Assembly: GCF_001540865.1 (NCBI RefSeq)
Contig: NC_033623.1
Span: forward strand, 6,506,975 to 6,570,974
From: Ananas comosus
Lineage: Eukaryota > Streptophyta > Magnoliopsida > Poales > Bromeliaceae
Direction: 5' to 3'
DNA length: 64,000 bases
The notes under the pieces are model-generated. The model was given only the letters and a program-made list of their open reading frames with translations. It was not told where the DNA came from and ran no database searches. A program made the position numbers and the translations under genes. How positions within the stretch are numbered: the first letter of the stretch is position 1; every line of letters starts with the position of its first letter. Positions 1-13,700 of this stretch are shown here, in pieces.

Positions 1-600
1 GTTTTGCACAGATAACCCTGAGTTTTGCGAAATTTGAGCCCCACATTCCCCACTGAGTCCACTTTCATGTGGATCCTTCTGCACGCCAAAACTGAAAATT
101 TTCACATAAAATGATAATCCCTTCGCGAAGTGCTCCAAATTTGCACTTTGTAAAAATTGCAATTTAACCCTCCAACCTTTGAGTTTCTTACCAATAATTC
201 ACGAACCCGTGTATCTTGGCCAATGGGACCTTTCCATGGATTTTCATGCAAAACGGAGCACCAAAAAATTCTAAAAAGCAAAAATATCAAGTAATAAAAG
301 GCTAATCTACGATAAAAGCAGATTTTCTTGTAAACCGTGCATCGAACGTAAAATCAAACAGTGCCATCACCTCTGGCACAGCCAAATGATCGAAAATGAC
401 CTATTGGGTTGTCTGAAACGGTGTCCGATTCACATTCGAAGCCATCCTCAAGCCGAGCCTCAAAGTAAAATGCAGGTTACTAAATGAATAGTTCAAGTCA
501 CTATATACTTTTAATACTAACTCGTCTTTCGCTGAAATTAAACCAGTAATTCCAAAATTAAAATACCTATAAAAACACCACTGAAAAGTATCAAATTACA
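1..600. repeat. Old LTR-like repeat fragment in an MSH1 intron
   Basis: No gene is seen here. The stretch around 60-260 has phrases such as AAAATTGCAATTTAACCC and a run on cold-sensitive style AT-rich text that also occur, diverged, near 16560-16800 and 62680-63050. The three copies look like parts of one old LTR family. By position it lies in an intron of the MSH1 gene, whose first exon in this window starts at 1659. No boundaries or target-site duplication can be drawn. Confidence 0.4.
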
Positions 601-623
601 CCATAAAAATCTCTGTCCTCACA

Positions 624-794
624 TGTGACGCCCCGACTTCCCAGGGGGTCACCCATCCTAGGACTACTCCCGTCCTAGCACGCTTAACTCTCTTAACCTC
701 TTGGGTCTAGCCACCACCCAAAATGCTTAAGCCGGGTTAAGAGTTTAGCCCTATTATATCTCATATATAGGACTATCTGGGGTCTCACATCACA
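624..794 (-). mobile_element. Cassandra-like TRIM solo LTR carrying a 5S rRNA-derived promoter
   Basis: Read on the minus strand this 171 bp block starts TGTGATGTG and ends GGGGCGTCACA. Its 3' half matches the 3' half of plant 5S rRNA: GTTAAGCGTGC (box A region), then AGTAGTCCTAGGATGGG and GGTGACCCCCTGGGAAGT (box C region and the end of the molecule). A 5S-derived segment inside a short TG..CA repeat is the hallmark of Cassandra, a non-coding terminal-repeat retrotransposon in miniature transcribed by RNA polymerase III. No partner LTR or internal region was found, so it is called a solo LTR. A target-site duplication is not clear (a possible ACATG repeat flanks slightly different ends). Confidence 0.8.
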
Positions 795-796
795 TG

Positions 797-1097
797 TTAG
801 GATTTGTGAGGTTGTTGGGGATATTTTATGGTTATTTGGATTATATATGAGGAACAATGATAACAGAAAATTCTAACTAAGAGAGAAACGGTGAATCGTT
901 CACCATTTTCTTCCCAAAAGGAAAGATCATAAACGATTCACTGTTTTTTAAATCTTATTAAAGACTGAACTATTTGCCGTCTTTCAGTTATTGCTCCATC
1001 CAATCGTTGAGTTGGACAAAATATTAGCCAAATAAATTTTCAAGAGGGTTATTTGGCAAATTATAATTTTTTTTAAGGTCTATTATGAAAAAAGTCC
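797..1097. mobile_element. 3' remnant of a Mutator-like element related to 20631-23288
   Basis: The block ends with text like AGGGTTATTTGGCAAATTA and AAAAAAGTCC, the same terminal sequence as the right end of the Mutator-like element at 20631-23288. It also contains the palindrome GGTGAATCGTTCACC near 890, which recurs at 22540-23160. Only one terminus is seen, so it is a truncated or degraded copy. Confidence 0.5.
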
Positions 1098-1275
1098 TCA
1101 ATTACCTTAACCTTATGCAATGATATTATGAAAGGTTGATGTTTGAAAGAATAATTTTCATGACCTACAAAAGCACTCTTTAGAAATTTACAATCATTTG
1201 TGCTTCCTCTTGGAAAATTGTTACTTTTATATTGAGTGAGAGAAAGTATCTATTTGAATTTTGATTTCGGGTGTA

Positions 1276-1315
1276 GTGTATATATATACATACACATACA
1301 TATATACATATATTT
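1276..1315. repeat. TA/CA microsatellite
   Basis: An alternating TA/TACA tract of about 40 bp lies in intron sequence upstream of the first visible MSH1 exon. Confidence 0.7.
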
Positions 1316-1658
1316 ATCTGTAGTTTCAAACTCGATAGAGATTTAAAGCATCATTCTTATGTAGAGATATAGGAGCATTAGCAAGGAGATATCATTCGTA
1401 ATCAAATTCTTTGTTTTTAAAAATCTTTGAATATCTGATCTAGAAAATGCTTTTTAGGAAATTTGTCTAAACAAACAGTCGGCAAGTACCTTCCCAAACG
1501 AAATGCTGTTGTAAGATTATTTTAACATGGAAGCAAACAAAGCCACTTAGGCAAGTCGAGCTGTTTAGAATAATGCGTAGAAATTGCTATGGTGATGATA
1601 TATTTAATATAATTTCCATTTCTTTTTCACCATTCCATTGCCATTGCTTTTATCTCAG

Positions 1659-1778
1659 GTTGGAGATTTTTACGAAGCTGTTGGTTTTGATGCTTGTATT
1701 CTTGTTGAATATGCGGGCTTAAATCCTTTCGGAGGTCTGCGTTCAGATAGCATTCCTAAAGCTGGCTGCCCTGTCGTG
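1659..1778 (+). CDS. MSH1: MSH1 exon a: MutS domain I with the F-x-E motif
   Basis: Forty codons in phase 0, after an acceptor TCTCAG and before a donor GTATGT. It begins [10 protein letters not shown], the Phe-x-Glu mismatch-recognition motif of MutS domain I, and continues with [12 protein letters not shown] and [10 protein letters not shown], signatures of the plant organelle MutS homologue. The preceding exons lie upstream of the window. Confidence 0.93.
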
Positions 1779-4700
1779 GTATGTTTTTTATATGTTAATA
1801 AATCATGATAAGGTTTAAGTTGTTTTACACTGTAAGAAATGGATATTTCTTCTGTTATTATTTCCTTTCAAGTTTATTTTTCTCCTTTTCTATTGGAAAT
1901 CAATTTTTTTATATGTGATGCGAAATGAGTGAAGAATATATGTGCTAGAACATGATTTTGGCTCTTTCAAATGTAGTTTGGTACAGCCTATGATTCTCTG
2001 AGCAACTTTCTATCTTCATCTGTGAATGCCAGCAATTTCTGTCAAATAAAACTGTTGGTTGACAAATGATTGTAGATTATTATTTCTTTATTTATGTTAA
2101 TTGCATGGAAATTTCAACTTTCTTGCTTGCTATTTCTGTCTACTTTTAGTAGCTTCATTTTATAACTCTTTAAGCTAATAAACCAGGAAACTTGCAAAAT
2201 TTATATCTATATGGAATAACTTGATTATGTTGCTTCTAAAATTTTAATCACCAACTGAACTTTCAGTTTTTAGCTAGCCCCTCTCTTGTTAACCTTGGCT
2301 TGACCTTTGATTTCACTTCGTATATAGTGTCGATGCCAGTTTATTAGTCATGGATATAAATTTGTCGCTTATTTCATTGAAATATTAAATTCGAGTGGAA
2401 TTGATGTACTTATCCAGAGGGTTAGGTTGCATCTATCCATTTCTACATTCTGTAGTAGTTACCATCATCTGCTTTGATTTGTAAATATTGCGGATTTTCT
2501 TTGTTGGAAAAAAAGAGAGCCCATGGGGAAGATTTGAGTGTTGTTATAGTTTTCCTGTAGTTGCTTTTTGAGATATTCGTATGGTTTTTCTCTGCAGAAT
2601 TTGCATCAGACTTTGGATGACTTGACTCGGTGCGGGTTTTCTGTTGTGAGTTGCTGTTCAATTTCTGAGTCTTTAATTTCTGATACTTCCTAAACAGTAA
2701 ATTCATCTAATCAAAAAATCATGATTGTATCACTAGTTATTACAAGCTACACATCAAAGATAAATGTTGTTGTTTTCCAATGGCTCTCATTTTCAGTAAC
2801 TGCTTTTCTCTTCTAATATATCTATAATCTATAGTAATTACACATTATGGGTATTCATGCCTGAGTATGCTGCTTAAATCTTCATTTTAAATAATGGCGG
2901 ATGCGATTCCTGTACTGGTGTTGACACTATTGTCTATTCTTGTGTAGTGTATAGTCGAGGAGGTTCAAGGTCCAACTCAGTCTCGTTCTCGCAAAGGTCG
3001 ATTTATCTCTGGGTAATTAACTTTAATTATGTAAATAATGCATCAATTGGTTTTACACCTGTGCTTTTTTCATTCAGCTGCTCGCCTGCACTTTTTTCAT
3101 TCAGCTGCTTTTTTAGAAATGTGATGTTATATAGTTTCTTCGGAATTTTGGAATGTGGCTCGTAGATGGAAACAAAGATAAAGAAATTTCAGCTCAAACA
3201 ATGATGATAGGGTTTCCATTGGTGCCTATATCATTTAATTATGGCAGTCACGATAGTTCTTATTTTATCCAATTATGATTCAATTCAAGGTCTGTTGTAT
3301 TAATCCTGACTACGCAGGAGCATGCAGCCAGCCATGTGCCCATTTAATCTCAAATTTTTTTTTGCTTTTATAAGAAGATTGCTCTTGATGTTTTATAATT
3401 TCTTAAAAGGAGAGAACAGTCATGAACTCACCCTTGCCAACAAGAGAGTTGCTTGAATTTTCTGCCATGATCCAAAGGAGGTTATGTCTACTGTAAGAAG
3501 GGTAAAAGCGCATACCCTCTTAGGTTGTATTAACGAATATATATAGTACAAGAGATTGTCTTACTATGGTAACAATGACTATTATAGTAAGAGTATAATT
3601 AGGATTACATACTATATAATCCTACTTTATAGAAGGCAATAATCCTACTCTATAGAAGGTATTAAACACAGTATCGTAATATAGATAAACTATACAAATA
3701 TATTGTAACACCCCCCTGCAAGCTAAGCATCTGGTGGTCGGATGCGAAGATTGAGCCACAATATCGAAAACTGAGAGGGTGACAAGGGCTTGGTGAAAAT
3801 GTCGGCAAGTTGCTTGTCAGAAGAGATATGAATTATGGCCAAATTATCAGATTGGACTTCCCCCGCAAGAACTGATGGTCAAGTTCAATGTGCTTAGTGC
3901 GAGCATGGAGAACAGGATTGGCCGCAAAGTAGGTGGCGCTGAGATTATCGCAATAAATATTGATAGAGGAGCGCCATAAGAAAACACGAAGGTCACGAAG
4001 GAGATGACAAATCTAGAGAGTCTAAGCAAATGTGTAGGTGACAGCACGATACTGCGCTTCAGAACTGGAATAAGAAATGGTGGGTTGTTTCTTAACGGAC
4101 CAGGAGATAAGATTTGGCCCGAGAAAATGCAATATCCAGAAGTAGAGTGACGTGTATCCGGATAGCCAGCCCAATTAACATCAGCAAAGGCCACAAGAGA
4201 AGGATTGTCGCAATGAGAGATAGGAAGGCCATAGGGCAGCGTCCCTTGAATATAACGCAGAATACGCTTGACCGCTTGCATGTGCGGTTTACGAGGTGCA
4301 TGCAGATACTGGGCAACAGAGTTGACGGCATATGAAACGTCCGGTTTGGTGAAAGTAAGATACTGGAGAGCACCGACTATTCGACGATAAGTGTATGGAT
4401 CCTTAAGAAGACACTTCTTATGAGAAGAGAGACGAGACGTTAGCGAAAGAGGAGTAGAAATAGGCTTACTGTCAAGAAAGCCATGTCGTTGAAGTAGTTG
4501 ATGCGCATACTTTTGCTGAGATAGATGAAGACCAAAGGGGGAGCGATGAACCTCAATCCCCCAAAAAAAATGCAGCGGTCCGAGATCCTTCATGGCAAAT
4601 TCGCGTTGTAAAGTGGCAATAAGAGCATCGAGAGAGATAAGGAACTGCCGGTGACAATAATATCATCAACATACAAGAGGAGAACAAGAGTGCCAGAGGA

Positions 4701-7700
4701 GGAACGACAAACAAACATCGAGGGATCAGCAGTGTTGCCAACAAAACCAATCTCAGAAAGAAAGGAAGTGAAGCGTTGAAACCAAGTGCGAGGAGCCTGT
4801 TTGAGGCCATATATCGCTTTGCATAGACGGCAAACATGACTAGAGAGCAAAGGATGCACAAAGCCAGGTGGTTGTTTCATATAAACCTCCTCAGAGAGAG
4901 TGCCATGAAAAAAGGTATTCTTTACATCAAGTTGTCGAAGAGACCATCCAGAGGAAAGAGCGACCGAAAGAGCAATACGAATAGTGGTCGACTTGAAAAC
5001 CGGAGAAAAAGTCGCATCAAAATCAATGCCTTGTTGCTGTTTGTAACCCTAAGCCACTAGTCGAGCTTTGAGACGCACAAGAGAGCCATTCGCCTTCTGT
5101 TTGACTTTGTTGGCCCATTTATAGCCAATAAGATTGATGGAAGGAGGAGCAGGAACAAGCTCCCAAGTATCATTGGTGAGTAATGCATTAAATTCTTCAG
5201 CCATGACAGCATGCTAACCTGCATCTTGAAAAGCTTCATGAAAAATGGTAGGCTCAGTAGGAAGAGTAGTATGTGCAGAAGCTAGGAAGGATTGTATCCA
5301 GAAACTGAGGACACATGTGATTGCCATACATTAGAATGAATAATATGAAAAGAAAAAACAGACTGAGATTACGAATCATGAAATAAGAGTTTAACATGTT
5401 TTCCCATATTATAAGCATTACAGACAGATAATTTCAGCGCAGAAGCAAAAGCAATTTTATTGTTTGTAATAAATGTAGAAAGAATAGGAAGACTAGGATG
5501 GCCTAACGGTCTATGCTAGACATCTCCACTAAATCTAGATGCAACAAGAGCTAATTGTTGCTTATTCCCTATACTTGCAAGTTTAGAAGAAATTTGATAA
5601 AGTGATGTTCCCGAGTTAGGACATCGAAGAAGCTTCTTTCCTGTTTCCTTGTCCTTCACAGAAAAACCACTAGAGTCAAATTCCAAAAAAATTATTATCA
5701 TGACAGAATTTACGCACTGAAAGTAAATTTCTGTTAATAGCAGGAACAACAAGAACATTTTTAAAAGCAAAGGATTTAGAAGATGTATTCAATTGTCTGA
5801 GTAATATCAAGTAAATTTTCATTACCAATAAGAATTTTTTCATGTTACTATAAGGTTTAGAAGATGAGAGAATACCAGAGCTTGCGGTCATATGATTTGA
5901 TGCTCCGATATCTGGATACCAGACCTCCTCACCGGGTTCATGAAGGTTCATAGCAGCAAAGGTCTGAGGAACATCATCCGCAACGAAAGAATAATTAAAG
6001 CGTTGTCTGCACTAAGGGGCAGAATGATTGAACTTTTCACAGATCTGACATTATATGCCAGACTTTGGAATGTACGGTTGTTGATTTGGAGTGTAAGATT
6101 GTTGAGGATAGTTGGGTTGAGACTGTGGGTAGGCTCCAGGAGATCCACGACCAGAGTAGTGTCTACCACGTTGTCCTCGGCCTCCACGATATCTACCTCC
6201 CTCTATGGCCTCCACGATTGGCATAAAGAGTTTCACCGTCAATAGTGGGAATAGCAGAGGACGTCGTCACACTAGTATGATGTTGGACTTCTGTTTTTTC
6301 TTGCATCAACAGTGAACGAAGTTGTTCAAAAGTGGGCTTATTTCTATGTGTGTTTAGAGCACTAACAAAACCTCGATATTCTTTTGGTAGCCCTAGAAGA
6401 ATACTCATGACCAAATTATGGTCTAACTCGGTTTCACCAATCGTCTTGATCTTTTGCATGTAATCACTCATGCTTATTGAGCCTTTTTTGATGCTTAGCA
6501 ATTCAGACTTGAGAGAAAAAGCCGTAGAAGTAGTCTTATCAAGAAAATATATTTCAATAATTCTCCAAGCATCATATGTAGTTTTAGGTGAGCTAGAAAT
6601 TACCACTTGTAATATGCTAAGAGAAAAGGTGGCATTAATCCAAAGTATAGTGGTATCGTTCCTTTTCCAACTTAAATATTTGGGATTTATAACCACATTC
6701 TTATCAGCAGTATCGATAGTCTGAGAAAGCACAACACTAGTTTTGTTCACATGTGATGTAACACCAAAACTTTCTAGAATATTAAGAAAGATTTGTTTCT
6801 ACACAAGATATGTGGAATCAGTGAGTTCTAGTGGTATGAGAGTTTTGATGTTAACAATTGGCAAATTTGAGGTAGAAGAAGATATATTTGCCATCTTAAG
6901 AGAAGGATCCACCACTAGATATGAAGAAAGATAAATCGGAATGTAGCAGATGAGAACAAAAAAAAGAACCTGATTTCTAGCACACGAGAGAGGAACCACT
7001 TTTCACCAAACAAGAACGACCGCACTAGGGAAAGGACCGAGCGACACGAGCAACTAGCAAGTGGCAGTAGGATAGTTTGAGCGGCAGCAGAAGAGCAAAG
7101 AGGAATCACAAAGAGGCTGAAATGACTGCAGCAGAGGCACTGTAGTGCTGGAACTGTAGTAGTACTGTTGCAACACTGTAGCACCAAATATAGCAGTATT
7201 GCATTGTTGGTACTGTAGCAGTAATGTATCACCGCTGTAGCAGTGCTATAGCAAAGAGATAGAAGCTCAAGGATAAGGGGAGATAAAACACCGAAAAGAA
7301 AAGAACACCTATGGAAGAAGGTGGGACTTGTGGTGGCTATGGATCGATATCCCTAAATTAGGGTTCCCGCTCTAATACCTTGTAAGAAGGGTAAAACAGC
7401 ATACCCTTTTAGGTTGTATTAACGAATACATATAGTACAAGAGATTGTTTTACTATGGTAACAATGACTACTATAGCAAGAGTATAACTAGGATTACATA
7501 CTATATAATTCTACTCTATAGAAGGCAATAATCCTACTGTATAGAAGGTATTGTACACAATATCCTAATATAGATAAACTATACAAATATTTCGTAACAT
7601 CTTCAAACTCTATGTAGAGCTGTAATGGCAATTTCATGTTTAAATGGATTCATTTGATAATGTAAATATGTAAGGCCCCATAAAACCATGATTATTTATC

Positions 7701-10700
7701 ACTTTTCACCATCCTCCTACAAAATGGATTGCTGAATGAAGGTGGTTTGGTTTCCTTGAACAACAAAATTTTGATATACAAAAAACATGTTCATTTGAGA
7801 ATATTAAACTTTAGACCACTAGAGGTTCATGCTGGCAACTAGGCCTTATAACTGAAGTCTTAGTGGCACTTTTCTGATGAAAGTAATTTTCACTTGATTG
7901 CTATTACACTGGTTTGCTGGTCATTTCTTCACTTCCAAAGGAATTTGTGATTTAAGGGTTAGTAAGCCGCTGATATATAATTGTAGATTCACATAGTGAA
8001 CATCGGTAATTATTAGCCAAACGTTGTTTCACCGATTGATTTTTTTTTCTCTTTTTCATCCGAAGAAGCAATTGATTTCCATTTCTCCACATTGGCAGAC
8101 TTTCTATTTACTTCAGCCTTTTAAATTGATATCTTAGTTACAATGTTAAGTTGTATCTCCATTGTTACATGTCAATTTTTCCATTTCTTTGTGCTTCCCT
8201 AATCTCCCCAATCCTTAACCCTTTTATGCTTTCTTTGTTTTTTCGCATCTGTCTCTTTTGTGTTCTTCCTGTAAGTTGTAGGTGTTCCGCTTTACACTAA
8301 CTAAACTTGATGCATTAGTTAAATTTGTATCTGTAGGAGCAACATTCACAATATTAACAGCGGTAATGCCAAGAGCTCCAGAATATCAAAAGCAAGGAAG
8401 AGGAAAATAATGCTAATAAATTTATGGCAACAGTTAGAGGGACGACACTATAAGTGCAAATTAGGACAGCATTGAAGACAGTTTGAATGGACTTTCTAAC
8501 TCCAATTTTTTTCGATCTTTAACATAAATATTTTTGCTTCAGCCAAATTAGTCTAAAGCTGATACTGTTCATTGATTGGACAATGTTTGTTACATCCTGA
8601 ATAGCTCCTTACTAGCAGATATTGCAATAGTGAATATGTATTTCTAGGATCAGATTGCTGGTATTTGTACCTTGGGTTTAAGCATGTTTCAAGCATGCTT
8701 ACATTAATATATGGGTATTAGCAGGATGGTTGGGTAGGTGTCTTTTCTACTGTAGTTTCAGCCTTTCAGGACAGTAGTGTTTGCTTTTGATGCCTCATTT
8801 ATTATGTATCATATATTATATTTGTCGGTTATTGTTTTTGCCAGAAATTTCTTTTATTTTTTGATTTTAATTTTTTATTAATTTGCATTCATCTGAAATG
8901 TAGTCCTAACACATTTTGGTGTGGTGGTGTCACAGCCATGCACATCCAGGTAGCCCATATGTATTTGGGCTTGCTGGAGTTGACCATGATGTTGAGTTTC
9001 CTGATCCAATGCCTGTGGTTGGTAAGTATTGACTGTATATAACCTTCTTTGGGCTTATATGTGAATATTATTCTTTTTTAAGAGGGGCATTATGCTTTCT
9101 AAAATGACTAAATCATGTCAATAGGCTCGATACAGTCTAGTGTCGCTTTTTCATTCATTTGACTTACCTTGTAATTGTGGTGGGTTATTAGTAACTGTCT
9201 TTCCTACAGTTCTTTAAATGATATTTTATGTTCACAATTTCCATAAAATTCATATAGATAATTTAAGTAGACTTTGTATCTAGAGACTCACTATGTCACG
9301 CCTTGAGGCTCTTTTGTAAAACCTTCTGTAACGAAAATAGCAAAAAACATAATTTTTTTTTGAAGCCTAAGCCTGCTCTGAGTGCACGCAGATCCGTCAC
9401 ATGGATGGAGTCTCCCCAGTTCAAACGGACAGTCTCTCCTATACATGCACGGTATAGGGACGTAGAGTACAACAATCAACCATACAATCAACCACAACAA
9501 CAACAACCGGAGAGACAAAACAAGAAGATAACAATATAACAGCAAATAATCAACTATCACAATCTCGCATCTCCACAAGCAACCCAAATAACCCTCTAAT
9601 CTGCACATGCAACAAATCAGCTCCAATCTCTCGAATCAAATAAAAATATACGATCATCAAGACTGAAGAATACTAACATAGTGATGAAATATAAATATTG
9701 AAAACCGAAAACTCCGAAGTGAAGCTACATGAAAATGCCAAGAAATACAAATCTACAACTACCAAATGTGCGATAAACTAAGGTAAGACTTAGAACTCAA
9801 CACGCTGTTGCTATGGGGATTTATCTAAATAATAGAGCGCTCCCTCATGCATCGTCTCGAACTTCACAGCCAATGTCACTTGTAAAAAAATAGAGGCTGA
9901 AAAATATTTACATATGTTATCCAGTGGGTACTGTAACTGTAAGCCACCGAAAGCAAGTTGTGCTCACTTGTCAACAAAAGAGAGTGATAAGGAAAATATG
10001 GCAGGTATAATCATGTATAGCTGATATAGTAGCAAAAGTAAGGCAACCAATCCATGGGTCGAGCACGAGTAACTAACGATGCCCAAGGCAGCCGACGACG
10101 TGTAATTGCAAAAAGGGCCTAATAATTTCATACAATTATGCTATTACTATAAAGTGGAGTTTAGGCTTTTCACCAAAGCTTCCGCGATTTGGAAGCTAAC
10201 CAACAACACTGGGAGGTGGGCGACGAAGTTTTGGACACCATGTTCATGATCCGGAGCTTCGAAGGCTGTTGATGATGAAGTTGGAGCAAAAATTTTGTTG
10301 GAACAAAAAGTCCCCGAGAACATGCAACTAGTACACGCTCGCTGCAACAACTCGTGTTGTCGCCAAGGTGAGCACGTTTACGGGGAAGGTTGAGAGGGTA
10401 CATTGCTCCCTCACCGTGGTGTTGTCGGCGGTGGGAGCGACCGGAACAGGGATCCTCAGCCAGGGTGATTCAGCCAAGTAGCAGTGAGGGCAGCAGTGGA
10501 GAACTCTACCTCGCACGGCCAGGGCTGGTCGATACTGGCTGTCATGCCCCCGGCCTCGGTACCGCTATCAATTTGGCATGGTTCGGGCGCGGCGAGCGGA
10601 CGCCGAACGGACAGCACCTCCCCTGTCCGCCCAAGGCTCAACAACAGATTGAGTACAAGAATTTACCCAGGAGTTTAAATTCTAAAGGTACACAATCAAC

Positions 10701-13700
10701 AGGGCACAAACAGTGCCAACAACCACAAGAGCAAGTAATCCACTAGATATACAAGGAAAATAAAGAGAGTACTTTACTAACTATTATAATAGTTGCTTTC
10801 TTTTACATTTACATCTTTTCTCAAAATGAATACATTTGATCGTCCAAAATACATAGCTCTCCAAATCCTCACCTACATGAATCTCTATCAATACATAGGT
10901 GTGCTAATGCAAAAAAGGAAAGCCACTATACTACCACGGTCTCCGCGATGCCTTTGCCGCGGTCCTCTCTCGGCAACCCTGTACCTACCACTGGAAATAG
11001 AGTGGGGTGAGAACTATCTTCCATAGTTTCCAGTGGGCTCGGCCGCCGACTCCGCCGGTCTCCCCACTAGGTCCAAGTGGGCACAAGTAACAACAAGATA
11101 GATATATAGATTGATATCTCAAAGCTGTAAATGACATAATAGGAAATCTATACTACTATGCCCATAATCATGTGTAATGAATGCATGCATCATATAGTAA
11201 GGGTTTACTACCATGCTAACAAGTTCGATCCATATTCGAATAATAATGTTCAATGACAATACTTGTTTTCCATTTACCCAATCTATGGCGAGACCCTTGG
11301 GTTCGCCCTCAACTCACCTTTCCATCCCAATTGGGTAGGGGAGCTTTATGTGCCCCCAAACCCGGGACTGTCTGTGGACCTCCATGTGGTCCCTATCGCC
11401 CGACACTCCGGAGTACTCGACGACAATCCTTTCCATGTGAGGATATGGATGGCTATACCATCCCAAATAACAGACCGTGAGCTTGATCTATCCTCTCCTC
11501 GTGAGGATACCCTACCATCTAGGGCCAACAACACAATCAAAACTCGCCTATGTCCTCTCCATGTGAGGATACCCTACGAACTAGGGTCAGCATCACTCGG
11601 AAGTCATTTATTCCGACCATCATGCAATTGCACTTAGCTTTACTAAGTTCTTTGTCCACAAGGTATTTTCTAAGGGACCTACCTATCCCTAAGTTCTCAA
11701 ACCTCTAGTGTCAAGTGCACTACTTTAATGCCACTCAATATATTCTTTAAACACTTAGATGCTATTTTCTATGTCACCAAACACCCATCGTGTCCATCTC
11801 TTTTCTTTAGCACTATAGGATCAACGTTTCGACCCAATTCTTACCTATCCATTTTCACCAAGTATTCCATATACACTAGGTTAACATTTAGAAGTATAAG
11901 AAAAAGGCATTACAATGCAATCCTATAATGCAACATGCAAGAGATGAGATTATGCTATTCTAAGACATAGAAAAGAGCTCGGTTGCTTCGGGATGACACC
12001 CCCCACTTTTTCTTGTTGTAGAGGTTCTAGAAATGCCTCTCGCCGAACGTTACGACGAGGTCTCGGCTTCCTTGGTCCAAAACGATGCTCAATCGGCCTT
12101 ATTTTGCCGATAGCTTTTCTCCCGCTCGACGAATCGAAATTCCGACTTCGCCCCCGCGTTTAGACACCTAGCAATTAGGCTTACAAGGCCTCAAATGAGA
12201 TCAATCTCATACTTTACCAAAAATCCCATTTTGGGTGCCCTAGGGTTCCATTTTGCCATTTGCACCATGAACCCTAGCCTCTAGCTCTAATCCACCATTA
12301 ATGGTGCTAGAGGTCCATTTGACCTCATTTCAAAAGCTCAAAACCTAAAAACCCTAGATTCTACATGTTAGGGTTTAAGAGCTTACCTCTAGGTTAGCTC
12401 CAAAGGAAGAGGAGAGGGAGATGGAGATGTCCAAAGCCTTCCCTTTGATCTCCTTCTTCTTCTTCCTCTTCTTCTTCTCCTTCTTCTATGCTCAAGAGAG
12501 GGAGAGAGAGAAAGAGCTTAGAGAGTGTGAGAAAGGGAGAGAAATGAGAGGCTGAGGGAGAGGGAGGGCCCATATGCCTCTCTAATGTAACAAAATCCAT
12601 TTTAGCCCCTCCACTTTTCATCCTGTACACAGCCCTCACTGGACAGTTTTCGCCCAGAGGGACCGGTCCCTGGTCGGGAGGACCGGTCCTCTAGGACCCT
12701 CCTCAGCATCACGCGTACGGGAACCGGTCCCTACCCGAGAGACCGGTCCCCGAGAGACCGGTTCCTGCCTAAGAGACCGGTTCCCGTAAGGGGGATTTTC
12801 GGGGACTTAAGCCAAATTTTGGCTTTTCTCGCGGGTGTCGCATACGGGGACCGGTCCCTCTGGCCTGGGGACCGGTTGCATTGAGCAACCCCGCAGCCAA
12901 CAGCTACGGGGACCGGTCCTTCCCTGCTAGGGACCGGTCCCCGAGAGCAAACTCTGCCAAGTGCAGATTTTTACCTCTTTTGCTCTCGCGAACTCGACTT
13001 CAAAGCACTTTTTGTGTTTTGGACATCTTTAGCTTTTCCAAAGTTTACTCCCTCGACAAATAGTCGATCCTGGATGAAGTACAACTCTCGGATTTCGAGA
13101 ATTCGCTTCCTTACACTGGCCGGGGGAGGTCAAGCCTGAGAGAGGGTGTCATGCCCCAATTCCATAGTAGAAGTCCATTGGGACGTCAACAGACCTGCCG
13201 AATGGACAGAGTTTTCCTTATCCGAACGAAGTGTCAACAAATCAAAATAGAAGCAAAGCAATTCTAATCTCAGATTCATCCATGACCATTTTTAGAGTTT
13301 ACTCTAACATCCAACATGTATCAGAGCACTATAAATAACAGTAAAACTACTATAAATCACTGTACATACAATCACAACTCCAGAATATAAATATACACAT
13401 GAAAGGCCTTGGCCTTGAAAGTCCTAACGTATAGTATATAATTCGAAAGTTATCTAGTTTGGGTGCTCCTCTACAACCGGAAGATATAGGTAGTAGTCGC
13501 TATCTACGGTGCGATCTCCTTACTTCGTACAACTACTGGCTCAGATGACCTTGAAAAGTAAACCACAAGAGGGTGTGAGGACTACTAAACTGTAGTTCCC
13601 AGTGGGTACGGTCGATGACAACCACAGCCTTCCCACTAGGTCTACCTGAGGCAAGGATAGAGATAGAGATGGAATTGAATAAAAAAAACATAATACCTGA

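Larger units (their letters stand above)
3492..7599 (-). mobile_element. Copia element 1 (4.1 kb, internally deleted)
   Basis: Minus-strand Ty1-copia retrotransposon with 219 bp LTRs at both ends, a degenerate tRNA-iMet primer-binding site next to the right (5') LTR and a G-rich polypurine tract next to the left (3') LTR. The flanking pentamers TCTAC and TCTTC match at four of five positions, so a TSD is only likely. Order on the minus strand is gag, protease, integrase stub, reverse transcriptase, RNase H. Compared with copia element 2 it lacks about 1.1 kb covering most of the integrase. It sits in MSH1 intron c/d. Several frameshifts and stops show it is non-autonomous. Confidence 0.92.

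Noticed and set aside
3487..7604. Perfect target duplication for copia 1
   Set aside because: The flanks are TCTAC and TCTTC, one mismatch, so it is reported only as likely.
12659..12942. CRISPR-like array
   Set aside because: The repeats are 12 bp palindromes at uneven spacing in a plant LTR, with no spacers of constant length.
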